Counted from the stretch's first letter, positions 28,030 through 36,374 are shown. The stretch is DNA of 64,000 nt from Sphingomonas sp. BK235 (GCF_004345855.1 NZ_SLXN01000013.1:1-64000), one strand, 5' to 3'. The notes: generated by a model from the letters alone, not told the origin. Made by a program: numbers and translations.

Positions 28030-30486
28030 ATGCGTAGCCGTTATCTGTTTACCACCGCACTCGCCGTTTTAACCTTACTGCCGGTACCCGCCTTTGCACA
28101 GGAGGCGGCCGATGCGGCCAGCACTGAGGCGGGGGGTGACATCGTCGTGACCGGGTCGCGCGGCCAGCCGCGTACCGTCACGTCCTCACCGACGCCGATC
28201 GACGTGATCGACGGCGAGCAGCTGTCCCGTCTCTCGGGCAGCCTGCAGCTGCGTGACGTGCTGACGCAGCTCGTCCCCTCGTTTCAGGCCCAGCAGGTCG
28301 GCAGCTCCTCGTTCGACAGCGTGGCCCGTCCTGCGGGCCTTCGCGGCCTCTCTGGTGTGCACGTGCTCGTTCTCGTCAACGGTAAGCGGCGCCACAACTC
28401 CGCGCTGATCAACCTCAACTCGGGCAACGTCTCGGCGGGTGGCAATCCCGTTGACCTCGACCAGATTCCGGCGAGCGCGATCGAACGGATCGAAGTCCTG
28501 CGTGACGGTGCCGCGGCGCAATACGGCTCGGACGCGATCGCCGGTGTGATCAACGTCATTCTCAAGAAGAACGCCACCGGTGGCAGCCTCAGCATGGAGG
28601 TCGGTCAGCGGTACCGGGACGAGGTAAACGGAAGCGATGGCGAGACCGCCACGCTCCAGGCGTCACACGGCTTCGCTCTCGGCGAACGCGGATCGCTGAC
28701 CGTGTCGGTCGACGGCAAGTACCAGAATGCGACGGTGCGCAACTCCGATACCCCCGGCAATTTCTACTTCCCCGTCAACGGACAACCTGATCCGCGCGAG
28801 GCAACCGTCAACCGGCGAAACTACCAGGGCGGCCTGCCGCAGCTTCGGCAGGTTCAGGGGGCACTTAACGGCCAGTATGATCTCGGCAACGTCACGGCGT
28901 ACATGTCCACGACGCTTGGATACCGAGAAGCACGCGTCGGTCAGGCAGGACGCAAGCCGAACACCACGAGCAACGTGATCGCGATCTACCCCGACGGGTT
29001 CACGCCCTATTACACGCTGCAGGAAACGGATTTTCAGTCCACCGCCGGGCTGAAGGGGAGCGTCGGTCTATGGAGCGTGGATCTTAGCACCACCTATGGT
29101 CGCGATTATGCCCGCAGTGGCGCCGACAACTCGATCAACGCTTCTCTAGGCGCGCTCAGCCCAACGACCTTCAACACGTTCAGTGCCGCGTTCGACCAGT
29201 GGACCAACAACCTCGACGTCACCCGGTCGTACAAGATTTTTGGCCGAAATCTGCAAATCTCGGCTGGTGCTGAGTATCGCTACGAATCCTACGTGACAAA
29301 GGCGCTCGATCGAGCGGCGTACCAGAACGGTGGCTACGTCTACCCGGCCGGTATTCCGCTGGCAGGCCAGCCCGGCGCCGTTGGCGCTCAGGGTGCCGTC
29401 ATCGTCACACCGGCCGACCAGGCCGACATCAAGCGCAACGTCTGGGCCGGCTACGCCGACCTCGCCCTCGACGTGACCGACCGGTTCCTTGTGACCGGCG
29501 CCGTTCGGTACGAGACCTACGACGACAGCTCGGGGGACGTATGGAGTGGCAAGGTCTCGACGCGCTACAAGGTTTTCGACTGGCTCAACGTGCGTGGCGC
29601 GTTCTCGACGGGGTTCAGGGCACCGAGCCTTGCGCAGCAGGCCTACGCCCAGACATCGACCCAGTTCAATCTGGTGGGCGGAGCGTATCAGCTGATCGAG
29701 TCCAAGATCGTGCGCTCCGGCTCGCCGATCGCCAACGCACTCGGCGCCGCGCCGCTCAAGCCCGAGCGCTCCCGCAACTACAGCGTCGGTCTCGCGCTGA
29801 CGCCGCTGACGGGTCTGTCCGTCACCGTCGATGCCTACCAGATTGACCTCGACGATCGGATCACCCTGACCGGCTTGCTGTCGAATGCCGGCGTGCGCGC
29901 GATCCTGCGTCAGAATGGCTTCTCGGGCGACCAATACGTTCGCTTTTTCACCAACGCGATCGATACGCGCACGCGCGGTATCGACGTGGTGGGCAGCTAC
30001 AACATCGGGCTCGGCAATCTCGGGCGCCTTCGCGCGACCGTGGGCTACAACCACAATGAGACCCGCATCCGCGCCATTGCGCCCACGCCCAGCCAGCTGG
30101 CCGGGCTGAACCTGACGCTGTTCGATCGGCAGACCCAGGGATACTTCACGGTCGGCACGCCCGAGGACAAGCTGATCCTGGGTGCCGACTGGACACTCGG
30201 CCGCTTCGGCTTGAACGTGAAGGAGACCCGGTACGGAAAGTGGGCCTCGCTGAACAACACGCCGTCGCTCGACCAGTTTTACGGCGCCAAGTGGATCACC
30301 GATGTCGAAGCCGGCTTTGACGTGACGGACAGCGCTCGCGTCGCTGTAGGTGCCTACAACGTGTTCGACACATACCCCGACAAGAACACTGTTCCCAATA
30401 CGATCGGAAGCTCGATCTACGGATCGAACTCGCCGTTTGGCGCTTACGGAGGCTATTATTACGCTCGCCTCTCATTGAAGCTTTGA
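28030..30486 (+). CDS. TonB-dependent outer-membrane receptor
   Basis: Encodes 818 residues with a signal peptide (about 1-23, ...PAFAQ), a TonB-box-like DIVVTGSR at about 38, and a plug domain (TPIDVIDGEQLSRL...LRDVLTQLVPSF...VLVNGKRRHNSALINLNSG...IERIEVLRDGAAAQYGSDAIAGVINVILKK). A 22-strand barrel follows and ends GGYYYARLSLKL. It imports a substrate too large or scarce for porins. Its position after the catabolic run makes it the likely outer-membrane entry route. AAGGGG nine bases upstream is a good ribosome site. Confidence 0.95.
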   Translation: MRSRYLFTTALAVLTLLPVPAFAQEAADAASTEAGGDIVVTGSRGQPRTVTSSPTPIDVIDGEQLSRLSGSLQLRDVLTQLVPSFQAQQVGSSSFDSVARPAGLRGLSGVHVLVLVNGKRRHNSALINLNSGNVSAGGNPVDLDQIPASAIERIEVLRDGAAAQYGSDAIAGVINVILKKNATGGSLSMEVGQRYRDEVNGSDGETATLQASHGFALGERGSLTVSVDGKYQNATVRNSDTPGNFYFPVNGQPDPREATVNRRNYQGGLPQLRQVQGALNGQYDLGNVTAYMSTTLGYREARVGQAGRKPNTTSNVIAIYPDGFTPYYTLQETDFQSTAGLKGSVGLWSVDLSTTYGRDYARSGADNSINASLGALSPTTFNTFSAAFDQWTNNLDVTRSYKIFGRNLQISAGAEYRYESYVTKALDRAAYQNGGYVYPAGIPLAGQPGAVGAQGAVIVTPADQADIKRNVWAGYADLALDVTDRFLVTGAVRYETYDDSSGDVWSGKVSTRYKVFDWLNVRGAFSTGFRAPSLAQQAYAQTSTQFNLVGGAYQLIESKIVRSGSPIANALGAAPLKPERSRNYSVGLALTPLTGLSVTVDAYQIDLDDRITLTGLLSNAGVRAILRQNGFSGDQYVRFFTNAIDTRTRGIDVVGSYNIGLGNLGRLRATVGYNHNETRIRAIAPTPSQLAGLNLTLFDRQTQGYFTVGTPEDKLILGADWTLGRFGLNVKETRYGKWASLNNTPSLDQFYGAKWITDVEAGFDVTDSARVAVGAYNVFDTYPDKNTVPNTIGSSIYGSNSPFGAYGGYYYARLSLKL

Positions 30487-30495
30487 TCTGAATTC

Positions 30496-30519
30496 GGCGG
30501 GAAGGCAGATCTTCCCGCC
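30496..30519 (+). terminator. Strong hairpin after the TonB receptor
   Basis: GGCGGGAAG and CTTCCCGCC form a perfect nine-pair stem with a six-base loop, ten bases after the stop codon. The following sequence lacks a U-run, so termination may be partial. Confidence 0.55.
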
Positions 30520-30625
30520 ACCTTCGACCGCACCGACACTGCCATCACGCCGACACATCGTGCCGGCGAGTGACAACGCGTGCGCATGGAGAATTGGCTG
30601 TGACCACCCGATCAGGACTGCCACC

Positions 30626-31405
30626 GTGGATTTGACGACCCTGCAATATGGCCTGGGCGTCGCCTCTGGGAGCGTCATCGGCTTCGTTCTGGCGCTCGCG
30701 GGAGGTGGCGGATCGATCCTTGCGGTTCCTCTCATGCTGTACCTTGTGGGCGTTACCAACCCGCACGTGGCGATCGGTACCAGCGCCTTTGCAGTGGCCG
30801 TTAACGCCGCAACCGGCCTTCTTAGCCATGCTCGCGCCCGTACCGTACGCTGGCGCTGCGGGCTCCCGTTCGCGGCTAGCGGCGTGGCCGGCGCTGTTGC
30901 CGGCTCGACACTGGGCAAAGCTTTCAACGGCGCGCAGCTGGTCGTGTTCTTCGGCTTCTTGATGCTGGGCGTAGCCGGCCTGATGCTGGCGCGCAGCCGA
31001 TTGGTGACCGCATCGGCGAGTGAGGCTCCCGCCGGTGGCCGCCTGCTTCGACTGTGCAGCCTTGGCGCGGGAAGCGGGAGTGTGGCCGGCTTCTTCGGCA
31101 TAGGCGGCGGCTTCCTGATTGTGCCCGGCCTGGTCACGGCTACCGGCATGCCGATCCTCGAAGCGGTGGGCACGTCGTTGATCGCCGTGCTCGCTTTCGG
31201 CCTGACGACCGCAGCGAACTACGCGCTGTCCGGTTTCGTCGATTGGCCCTTAGCCGCAAGCTTCATCGCAGGCGGAGTGGTGGGGTGCGCCAGCGGAAGC
31301 GCTCTGGCGCGTCGTCTCTCGACCCGCCCCGGCCTTCTCGAGGTGCTGCTCGCGCTCCTGATCGCCTTCGTCGCAATCGTGATGATCTCAAAGTCTTTTT
31401 CCTGA
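30626..31405 (+). CDS. TauE/SafE-family permease
   Basis: Encodes 259 residues from a GTG (VDLTTLQYGLGVASGSVIGFVLALAGGGGSILAVPLML). About eight membrane helices in two repeated halves, each with a glycine-rich G(G/I)GGG/F motif (LAGGGGSILAVP; FFGIGGGFLIVPGLV), identify the family. Members export sulfite, sulfoacetate or related organosulfur anions. Beside a C-S lyase it may remove sulfite or another product; this link is inference. Confidence 0.87.
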   Translation: MDLTTLQYGLGVASGSVIGFVLALAGGGGSILAVPLMLYLVGVTNPHVAIGTSAFAVAVNAATGLLSHARARTVRWRCGLPFAASGVAGAVAGSTLGKAFNGAQLVVFFGFLMLGVAGLMLARSRLVTASASEAPAGGRLLRLCSLGAGSGSVAGFFGIGGGFLIVPGLVTATGMPILEAVGTSLIAVLAFGLTTAANYALSGFVDWPLAASFIAGGVVGCASGSALARRLSTRPGLLEVLLALLIAFVAIVMISKSFS

Positions 31406-31417
31406 AGGAACCGCTCC

Positions 31418-31654
31418 ATGCTTCGCCGGCTTTTCAATCAGCACCCTCGATCGGTGAACGAGACCTACTGGCAGCATCTGCGCCATGCGTCGTCGTTCTC
31501 CGGCGCCATGCTCAAAGGTGGCTTTCTCTGCGGCGTCCACGCTTTGCTGCCCTTTGTGTTCGAACGATCGGGCAGTGAAACGATTAAAATGCTTCATGAT
31601 CGCATGGTTCTTAATCGGACCGGCCAGACTACGAACGAGAGATCGGTCCCATGA
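31418..31654 (+). CDS. DUF6356 family protein
   Basis: Encodes 78 residues starting MLRRLFNQHPRSVNETYWQHLRHAS, with a central hydrophobic helix (GFLCGVHALLPFVF) and ERSGSETIKMLHDRMV. This pattern, 'LF..HP.SV.E.Y..H......A......a..C..HA..P..F...gs..i..LH..M', is that of small DUF6356 proteins, which I know mainly from sphingomonads. It follows the permease by 12 bases. Function unknown; probably membrane-associated. Confidence 0.8.
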   Translation: MLRRLFNQHPRSVNETYWQHLRHASSFSGAMLKGGFLCGVHALLPFVFERSGSETIKMLHDRMVLNRTGQTTNERSVP

Positions 31655-31907
31655 CCTATTGCATCCCAAATTCCTAGCCTCTTGATGAGCTAGCGCTGCC
31701 GTCAGTGCCGTCCGGTTCGCAAATAGGCCTGAATCGATATCTCTTGCCGCAGCACATCACCCAATTTTGCGAAGACGTGGTCGCACGAACACGCAATCAC
31801 GGCGGTCACTGGCGCGTGGGCTGAACACCTCGCATCGGATGCTTGGTGAGTAAGCCGGACCGTCCACCAGAGTAAGCGAGCCAGCTGCTGTCGCAGCCGG
31901 CTTAAGA
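31655..31907. other. Non-coding junction between cargo and backbone
   Basis: About 250 bases after the DUF6356 gene with no credible gene. It leads into the second IS-end-like repeat. Nothing else was recognised in it. Confidence 0.5.
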
Positions 31908-32047
31908 GCGCAAGAGCCGCGACGACGCCGCTTCAGCGGGGGCTGCGCTGCGCTGCTTGAGAGGCTACACGCTGCCCCCGCTGCTACCAAGCAGTGTCAT
32001 TTCTATTTAGCGCAGAATGTGCCTTTTCTAACTGGCGGCAACACCCC
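31908..32047 (+). repeat. IS-end-like 140-bp direct repeat, copy B
   Basis: This copy matches 602-740 in the same orientation, including the GC-rich dyad, TGTCATTTCTAT and the CTTTTCTAACT-GGCGGCAACACCCC end. No transposase lies next to it, so it is a solo relic. It ends seven bases before the stop codon of the PemK-like toxin gene and marks the right edge of the cargo. Confidence 0.7.
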
Positions 32048-32053
32048 GATCGG

Positions 32054-32497
32054 TTACTCTGTGCGAGTCACGACCTTTACTAGCCGCTGATCGACAAGCT
32101 CCAGCCAACGATCCCGAACCTTGTTGTAGAGCGCCTCTGGCAGCTGTCCATAGACGATCGTCTCCGGCTTGGAGCCGGGCACGACCCGCGTGTCCTGGTT
32201 CGGCCAAGGAGTGCGGTTCAGCTCCGACAGGATGATCCATGACCGCTCGTCGTCGAGCTTGAGACGACGCTTCACGGCCTGCGGGATCTCAATCGCGAGC
32301 GCGGGTTCGATCGGCGGGCTGTGCGTGATGGGAAGGACGAAGACCTCGGTACGACCGTCGCGCATCTGTTGCGACAGCAGCAACGCGCACGGCCGCTCCT
32401 TGCGGCCGTCCTCCGCGCCGCGATCGGCCTCGCGCTTCCAGAGGTATTCGTAGCGGATGACCTGGCCAGGACGCGGCGTCGGTACGTCCACCCTCAA
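32054..32497 (-). CDS. PemK/MazF-like toxin of a type II toxin-antitoxin pair
   Basis: Encodes 147 residues. RPGQVIRYEYLWKREADRG...KERPCALLLSQQ resembles the N-terminal strand pattern of PemK/MazF endoribonucleases (PG.V...... G ..RP..vl), and IILSELNRTPWPNQD could be the later 's..v...d' region. Homology is moderate by eye. The gene overlaps the Phd-like antitoxin by four bases in the usual antitoxin-first order, which supports the call. It would cleave mRNA when unopposed and stabilise the plasmid. Confidence 0.65.
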   Translation of the reverse strand: MRVDVPTPRPGQVIRYEYLWKREADRGAEDGRKERPCALLLSQQMRDGRTEVFVLPITHSPPIEPALAIEIPQAVKRRLKLDDERSWIILSELNRTPWPNQDTRVVPGSKPETIVYGQLPEALYNKVRDRWLELVDQRLVKVVTRTE

Positions 32498-32751
32498 TCC
32501 AGCTCGTGGTTGAAGGCCTTGGACTCCTCAGGCGCCTTCGAGGCGGCGACAGCGTCGCGCATCTCCTGCGTGACCTCGTCGAGAGACATCGCCACGCGGT
32601 CGCGGCTCTTCAGGCGGGTATATTCCTGCATCGACATGAGGACCAAAGCCTCGTCGCCGCGGTTCGTGATGGTGAGCGGCTCGACCAGCGCCCGCCGGCT
32701 GAAGCGGCCAAACGCCTTCGAGACCTCACCGGCTGTCGCTGACTGCACCAT
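32494..32751 (-). CDS. Phd/YefM-family antitoxin
   Basis: Encodes 85 residues starting MVQSATAGEVSKAFGRFSRRALVEPLTITNRGDEALVLMSMQEYTRLKSRDR, which is the Phd/YefM DNA-binding fold (VSA.E....F......a...P..It..G...aVLms..eY..L). The C-terminal tail (SLDEVTQEMRDAVAASKAPEES) would wrap the toxin. The ATG is chosen from family alignment and from GGAG nine bases upstream. Phd antitoxins usually repress their own operon. Confidence 0.85.
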   Translation of the reverse strand: MVQSATAGEVSKAFGRFSRRALVEPLTITNRGDEALVLMSMQEYTRLKSRDRVAMSLDEVTQEMRDAVAASKAPEESKAFNHELD

Positions 32752-32764
32752 GGCCGATCTCCTC

Positions 32765-32800
32765 ATCCGTATAATACGGATCTCACCCTCTCCTTTCAAC
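32765..32800 (-). promoter_or_regulatory. Leader module a: stem plus purine tract before the antitoxin
   Basis: The stem ATCCGTAT-t-ATACGGAT (32765-32781) is followed, toward the upstream gene, by a coding-strand purine tract that also encodes the last codons of that gene (ERRG, stop). GAGGAG and the ATG follow the stem. It matches the arrangement before at least seven other backbone genes; as DNA it could also be the antitoxin operator. Confidence 0.6.
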
Positions 32801-33325
32801 CGCTCGTTGCTCCCGCTCACCGCGCAGCCGGTCGACCAAGCCGGTGTCGGCGTGCGACTGGATCAGTCGCTCGAGAGCGTCGTCGGGGAGACATCGCGGG
32901 TCCATGCGCGCGCCTTTGGGCTTCGGCGCCTCACGGCCCAGCGCCAGCAGCTGGCGTCGGTTGCGGACCTCAACCAACAGGGTGCCGCGCTCCGCCCGTG
33001 TAAAGGCACGATCGAGGCCGTAGAGCCACCCTGCCCGCGCTTCCACAAGCATCGCCTCGCAGCGGGCCAGGTCATCATCGTGGCGGCATTCCCGAATGCG
33101 CTCCACGGGCAGCGCGCGAGCGGTCTCTCGCGTGCGCCAATAATGCTCGCTGCTCGGCGCCTCGAGGGCGAAGAGCCGATGCATGAGGCGGACCCAGGCG
33201 CCCATGCTTTCCCCCGCGAAGGGCTTTGCGGCCTTGCGCGCCGCGGGCCGATAGCTCTTCATCGGTGGAAGCGTGCGTGGTGGCTGCTTGTCTCCGTAGA
33301 AGAGGTCGGGTTCGCGCCAGCTCAC
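32783..33325 (-). CDS. Hypothetical protein, 180 aa
   Basis: Starts MSWREPDLFYGDKQPPRTLPPMKSYRP and is rich in Arg and Glu, with helices such as VERIRECRHDDDLARCEAMLVEARAGWLYGLDRAFTRAERG. I recognise no domain. The ATG overlaps the stop of the upstream gene (ATGA), so three unknown genes and the methyltransferase form one coupled unit (methyltransferase, 86 aa, 196 aa, this gene). The last codons coincide with a purine tract. Confidence 0.65.
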   Translation of the reverse strand: MSWREPDLFYGDKQPPRTLPPMKSYRPAARKAAKPFAGESMGAWVRLMHRLFALEAPSSEHYWRTRETARALPVERIRECRHDDDLARCEAMLVEARAGWLYGLDRAFTRAERGTLLVEVRNRRQLLALGREAPKPKGARMDPRCLPDDALERLIQSHADTGLVDRLRGEREQRAVERRG

Positions 33326-33912
33326 TCGACCGGCTCCAGGTCTCGCAGCTCGGCGAACTCGATCTTGGCGGTGCGCTCACCGCCGACTGCGTCGAAGAAG
33401 ACGTAGCAGTGATCGTCGAAGGGAGCGCCGCACAGACGCCACACGACGCCTTCGCGCCCGAGGTAACGCTGGATGCCAAAGGCAGGATCGACCGAGCCCG
33501 GCGCGTCCACCAGCCGCACCCGCCGGCGCACGCCGACCCAGTTACTGGCCTTGCGCACGATCGCGTCCCTCTCGCCGCGTGTCAGGATCGATGGCCGGTC
33601 CGAGCGCGGCGGCCCGAAGGTAGCGAACGGATCGCCCTTGATACGCTCGAGCTTCTGCTCGATCGTCTCGATCGGCGCGCGCGCCCACTCGGGCGCGGCC
33701 GCGTTGCGACGATAGTGTGTCATCGTCGTCGAGGAGAAGAGATCCTGCTGATAGCCGATGACCCGGCGCCGGCGCTGTGCCTCGGCATAGTCGGCGCGCC
33801 AGCGATCATCATCCGTCATCGGTCGGGGTTGCTCGTCGGCCAGTCGCGCGAGCGCGAGCAGCTCCTCGAACTCGTCGCGGGACACCGTCGCGATCCGCGG
33901 GTCGTACCTCAT
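33322..33912 (-). CDS. Hypothetical protein, 196 aa
   Basis: Starts MRYDPRIATVSRDEFEELLALARLADEQPRP. The middle is basic (AEAQRRRRVIGYQQDLF; PPRSDRPSILTRGERDAIVRKASNW) and the C-terminal half is strand-rich (YLGREGVVWRLCGAPFDDHCYVFFDAVGGERTAKIEFAELRDLEPVE), perhaps a small beta-barrel. It is unrecognised. Overlaps of four bases at both ends tie it to the methyltransferase operon, so it may assist DNA modification or plasmid upkeep. Confidence 0.68.
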   Translation of the reverse strand: MRYDPRIATVSRDEFEELLALARLADEQPRPMTDDDRWRADYAEAQRRRRVIGYQQDLFSSTTMTHYRRNAAAPEWARAPIETIEQKLERIKGDPFATFGPPRSDRPSILTRGERDAIVRKASNWVGVRRRVRLVDAPGSVDPAFGIQRYLGREGVVWRLCGAPFDDHCYVFFDAVGGERTAKIEFAELRDLEPVE

Positions 33913-34169
33913 CGCAGCACCCGGGCGACGTGACCGGCATAGACCGATACGACCTTCCAGTATGCGGCCATAGGTGCCTTGTGGCGGCGCCAGCAGTCGT
34001 CTGCCCGGACCTGCGCATCGCCGCGTAGCTCGAGCAGGAGCTGGCGCAGCTCGGCGCGCGCGGCCGGCGAGAGCGATTGAAGGCGCGCGACGCTGGGCAG
34101 CGCCAGCACCGGGTTGCGGACATGCGGATGACTCGACCGCAGTCGAGTTGGGCCCGATCGCTGCATCAT
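33909..34169 (-). CDS. Hypothetical protein, 86 aa
   Basis: Starts MMQRSGPTRLRSSHPHVRNPVLALPSVARLQSLSPAARAELRQLL. The central part (LSPAARAELRQLLLELRGDAQVRADDCWRRHKAPMAAYWKVVSVYAGHVARVL) is helical and basic. Its ATG overlaps the methyltransferase stop codon. Small helical proteins of this look are common in plasmid operons; no function can be stated. Confidence 0.65.
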   Translation of the reverse strand: MMQRSGPTRLRSSHPHVRNPVLALPSVARLQSLSPAARAELRQLLLELRGDAQVRADDCWRRHKAPMAAYWKVVSVYAGHVARVLR

Positions 34170-36319
34170 GCCTCTCCCCAGTCGAGATCCTGCCGGTGGG
34201 TGATCGCCTCGATCGGCGCATGGTCGACCGCGAGCGCCATGCGGAGCGGCGAAACCCAGATGGCCTTGTCGGACAGCGTGAAGGTCTCGCCGAGCTTGGC
34301 GAGAAGCAGCGCCTCGCCGATCTCCTCGGCCATGCCCTGCGCTGCGGCCGAGGGGACGGCATTGCCGATCCATTCTCGTTTCTGCGCGTCGGAGCTGCCC
34401 TCGAGGTCGAACGGCTGCTCCATGGACCAGGAGCCTCGTTCGCCGTCGAAGCGGAAGACTTGCTCGGGATCGAACAGCCATTGAAGCGCTGCGAGCTCGA
34501 GCGTGGTGAAGGGCCGGTGCCACGTACCGTCCGCGGCGATGATGCGCGCGACGACGCGATCGTTCGGCGATGGCAGCGCGACCAGCGGCTCGGGTTTGGG
34601 TAGCCGAGGATCCGCGACCGACCACTTGCCGCGGTCGTACTTGGCATGGCCGGGTACGGCCACGCTCGTGTCTTCCCAGCCGAGGACGCCGTAGTGCGCC
34701 TGGCTGTTGTAGCCGTGCTGGTCACGCCCGCCCGCACTGAGCCCGATCGGACGGGGATCCGCGACCGACAGTGCGCCACCTGCAGGGTGAACCGCGCCCG
34801 TGACCACCTTGGCCGTGTCGCTGAAGTCGGTGACGGCGAGGATGTTGCGGTGGGTGCCGGCCGCGTATCCGGGCCTCGGGTCGGTGACTGGCTCGCCGAC
34901 TTCGTCGATCGGCACGATGCGGAAGACATTGCCGAGCTGGCCCGCCGCGGTCGTGCCACGCGGATCCGAGATCGCGTACGGCCCGGTGCCGACCGACACA
35001 TCGGCCTTGATGCACGGCGACGGCGCCGACCATGGCCGGACGCCGAGCTGGACGCTCTTCGGGTGCGCATCGAAGCGAGGGTCGGCAACCGCATGCGCGC
35101 CCGCGCTCGGCTTCGGACTCCCGCGGACCGTGGCGGCGCTCTCGCTCCAGCGCTTCACGCCGAGCACGTTGCGATGCGTGGCAGGACCATAGTCCGGCCT
35201 CGGGTCGGCGACGCTGTGCGCGCCGTTGGTCGGGCCGTTGCGTCCCGTCACGGTGCCAGCATGCTGGTGCCAGTCGCGGACGCCGAGGACATCGGCGTTC
35301 CAATCGGCCGAGACGCGCACGTCGGCGACCGAGAAGCGACCCTGAGCCGGCGCGCGCGCGGAGGTAAGGGTCGGCGCGGTATCCGACCAGTCGAGCACAC
35401 CGAGCGCGTTCTCGCGCAACGTCTGCTCAGGCACGATGCCGAAGTCACGCAGCCGTCCATCGATCACTGCCAGATCGTTCAGCGCGCGCCAGTCGCGCCC
35501 CGCCGGCACGAAGGCGAGCCGCACCCACGTCTTCCATTGCAGCGCCGGCACTCGGTGCATCACGCCCGCGGCCGGGTCGCCCGGCATCGGCAGCTTGCCG
35601 ATCACCTCGCCGACGCCGCGCAGCCGCTTCTTGGCCGGCTGGTAGATGAAGTTCGGCACCTTGGAGGGATGGCGGAACAGCCGGAGGAAGCGCTTGCGGC
35701 GCTGCGCGAGCCCGCCGATCGCGCCGCAGTCGTGGATGCTGTCCTCGACGTCGCTGACGACATAGCCATAGGCGCGGTACAGCGCGTCAATCTGAGCGAG
35801 GAAGCGGGCACCCCGCGCGGTCGCGATGCGCGGCACGTTTTCGAAGGCGACGATCGCGACCGGGTCGTCGCGGTAGGCCTCGAGGCTCAGCATCATGCCG
35901 CGCGTCGTCAGGTCGTTGAGCGCCTGGTACTTGGCGGTCTCGGCCGTGCGCGCCGACAGCAGGCCTGAGAAGCCCTTGCACGGGTAGCTCGCGAACAGCA
36001 CGTCGAGGCGGCCGAAGACGCGGCGGATGTCGAGCGGCGTGGCCTCGCGCCAGCTCGGCTCCGGCGCACGTTGGTGAAAGGCGCGGTATTGGGCCTCGGA
36101 GAAGAGGTCCATCACGGTGCCCTTCACGCCCGTCAACCGTTCGAAGTTGCGGATCGCGCCCTCGTCGACGTCGATCCCACCTGCGCACTCGAAGCGGCCC
36201 CGCAGCGGCCCGACGCGAGGGTTGGCGGCGTTCATGCCGGCAGCGCCGGCTCCGAGCCCGCACGCCATATGGCCGTGGCGGATCACCACCTCAGCGGTCG
36301 CGTGGCGGAATGCGTTCAT
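34166..36319 (-). CDS. C5 cytosine DNA methyltransferase with repeat-filled recognition region
   Basis: Encodes 717 residues, against about 320-420 for ordinary enzymes. C5-methyltransferase motifs appear in order: Gly-rich motif I (about 20-30), catalytic PCKGFS at 113-118 (usually PCQGFS), FENV at 159-162, QRRKR at 206-210 and GNAVP at 652-656. Between motifs VIII and X lie six copies of a roughly 40-residue unit, 'LGVxxWxxxAxTVxG...GAxSVADPR', starting near residues 306, 345, 386, 425, 493 and 544. This is where the target-recognition domain belongs. It probably methylates plasmid or host DNA. A leader module precedes the ATG, and three small genes follow with overlaps. Confidence 0.88.
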   Translation of the reverse strand: MNAFRHATAEVVIRHGHMACGLGAGAAGMNAANPRVGPLRGRFECAGGIDVDEGAIRNFERLTGVKGTVMDLFSEAQYRAFHQRAPEPSWREATPLDIRRVFGRLDVLFASYPCKGFSGLLSARTAETAKYQALNDLTTRGMMLSLEAYRDDPVAIVAFENVPRIATARGARFLAQIDALYRAYGYVVSDVEDSIHDCGAIGGLAQRRKRFLRLFRHPSKVPNFIYQPAKKRLRGVGEVIGKLPMPGDPAAGVMHRVPALQWKTWVRLAFVPAGRDWRALNDLAVIDGRLRDFGIVPEQTLRENALGVLDWSDTAPTLTSARAPAQGRFSVADVRVSADWNADVLGVRDWHQHAGTVTGRNGPTNGAHSVADPRPDYGPATHRNVLGVKRWSESAATVRGSPKPSAGAHAVADPRFDAHPKSVQLGVRPWSAPSPCIKADVSVGTGPYAISDPRGTTAAGQLGNVFRIVPIDEVGEPVTDPRPGYAAGTHRNILAVTDFSDTAKVVTGAVHPAGGALSVADPRPIGLSAGGRDQHGYNSQAHYGVLGWEDTSVAVPGHAKYDRGKWSVADPRLPKPEPLVALPSPNDRVVARIIAADGTWHRPFTTLELAALQWLFDPEQVFRFDGERGSWSMEQPFDLEGSSDAQKREWIGNAVPSAAAQGMAEEIGEALLLAKLGETFTLSDKAIWVSPLRMALAVDHAPIEAITHRQDLDWGEA

Positions 36320-36330
36320 GGTGAGGCTCC

Positions 36331-36374
36331 CGGATCCGGATGATCCGCCTCTCCCCTCTCCCTTTCCTCTCCCG
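36331..36374 (-). promoter_or_regulatory. Leader module b before the methyltransferase
   Basis: CGGATC-cggat-GATCCG (36331-36347) forms a six-pair stem, and 36348-36374 is an unbroken pyrimidine-rich run on the plus strand, so purine-rich in the message. The stem ends 12 bases before the ATG. Confidence 0.6.

Noticed and set aside
13676-31405. A microcystin-degradation (mlr) cluster
   Set aside because: The island has a secreted amidohydrolase and a transporter, but no MlrA-type protease, no MlrB-type serine hydrolase and no MlrC-like protein were recognised.
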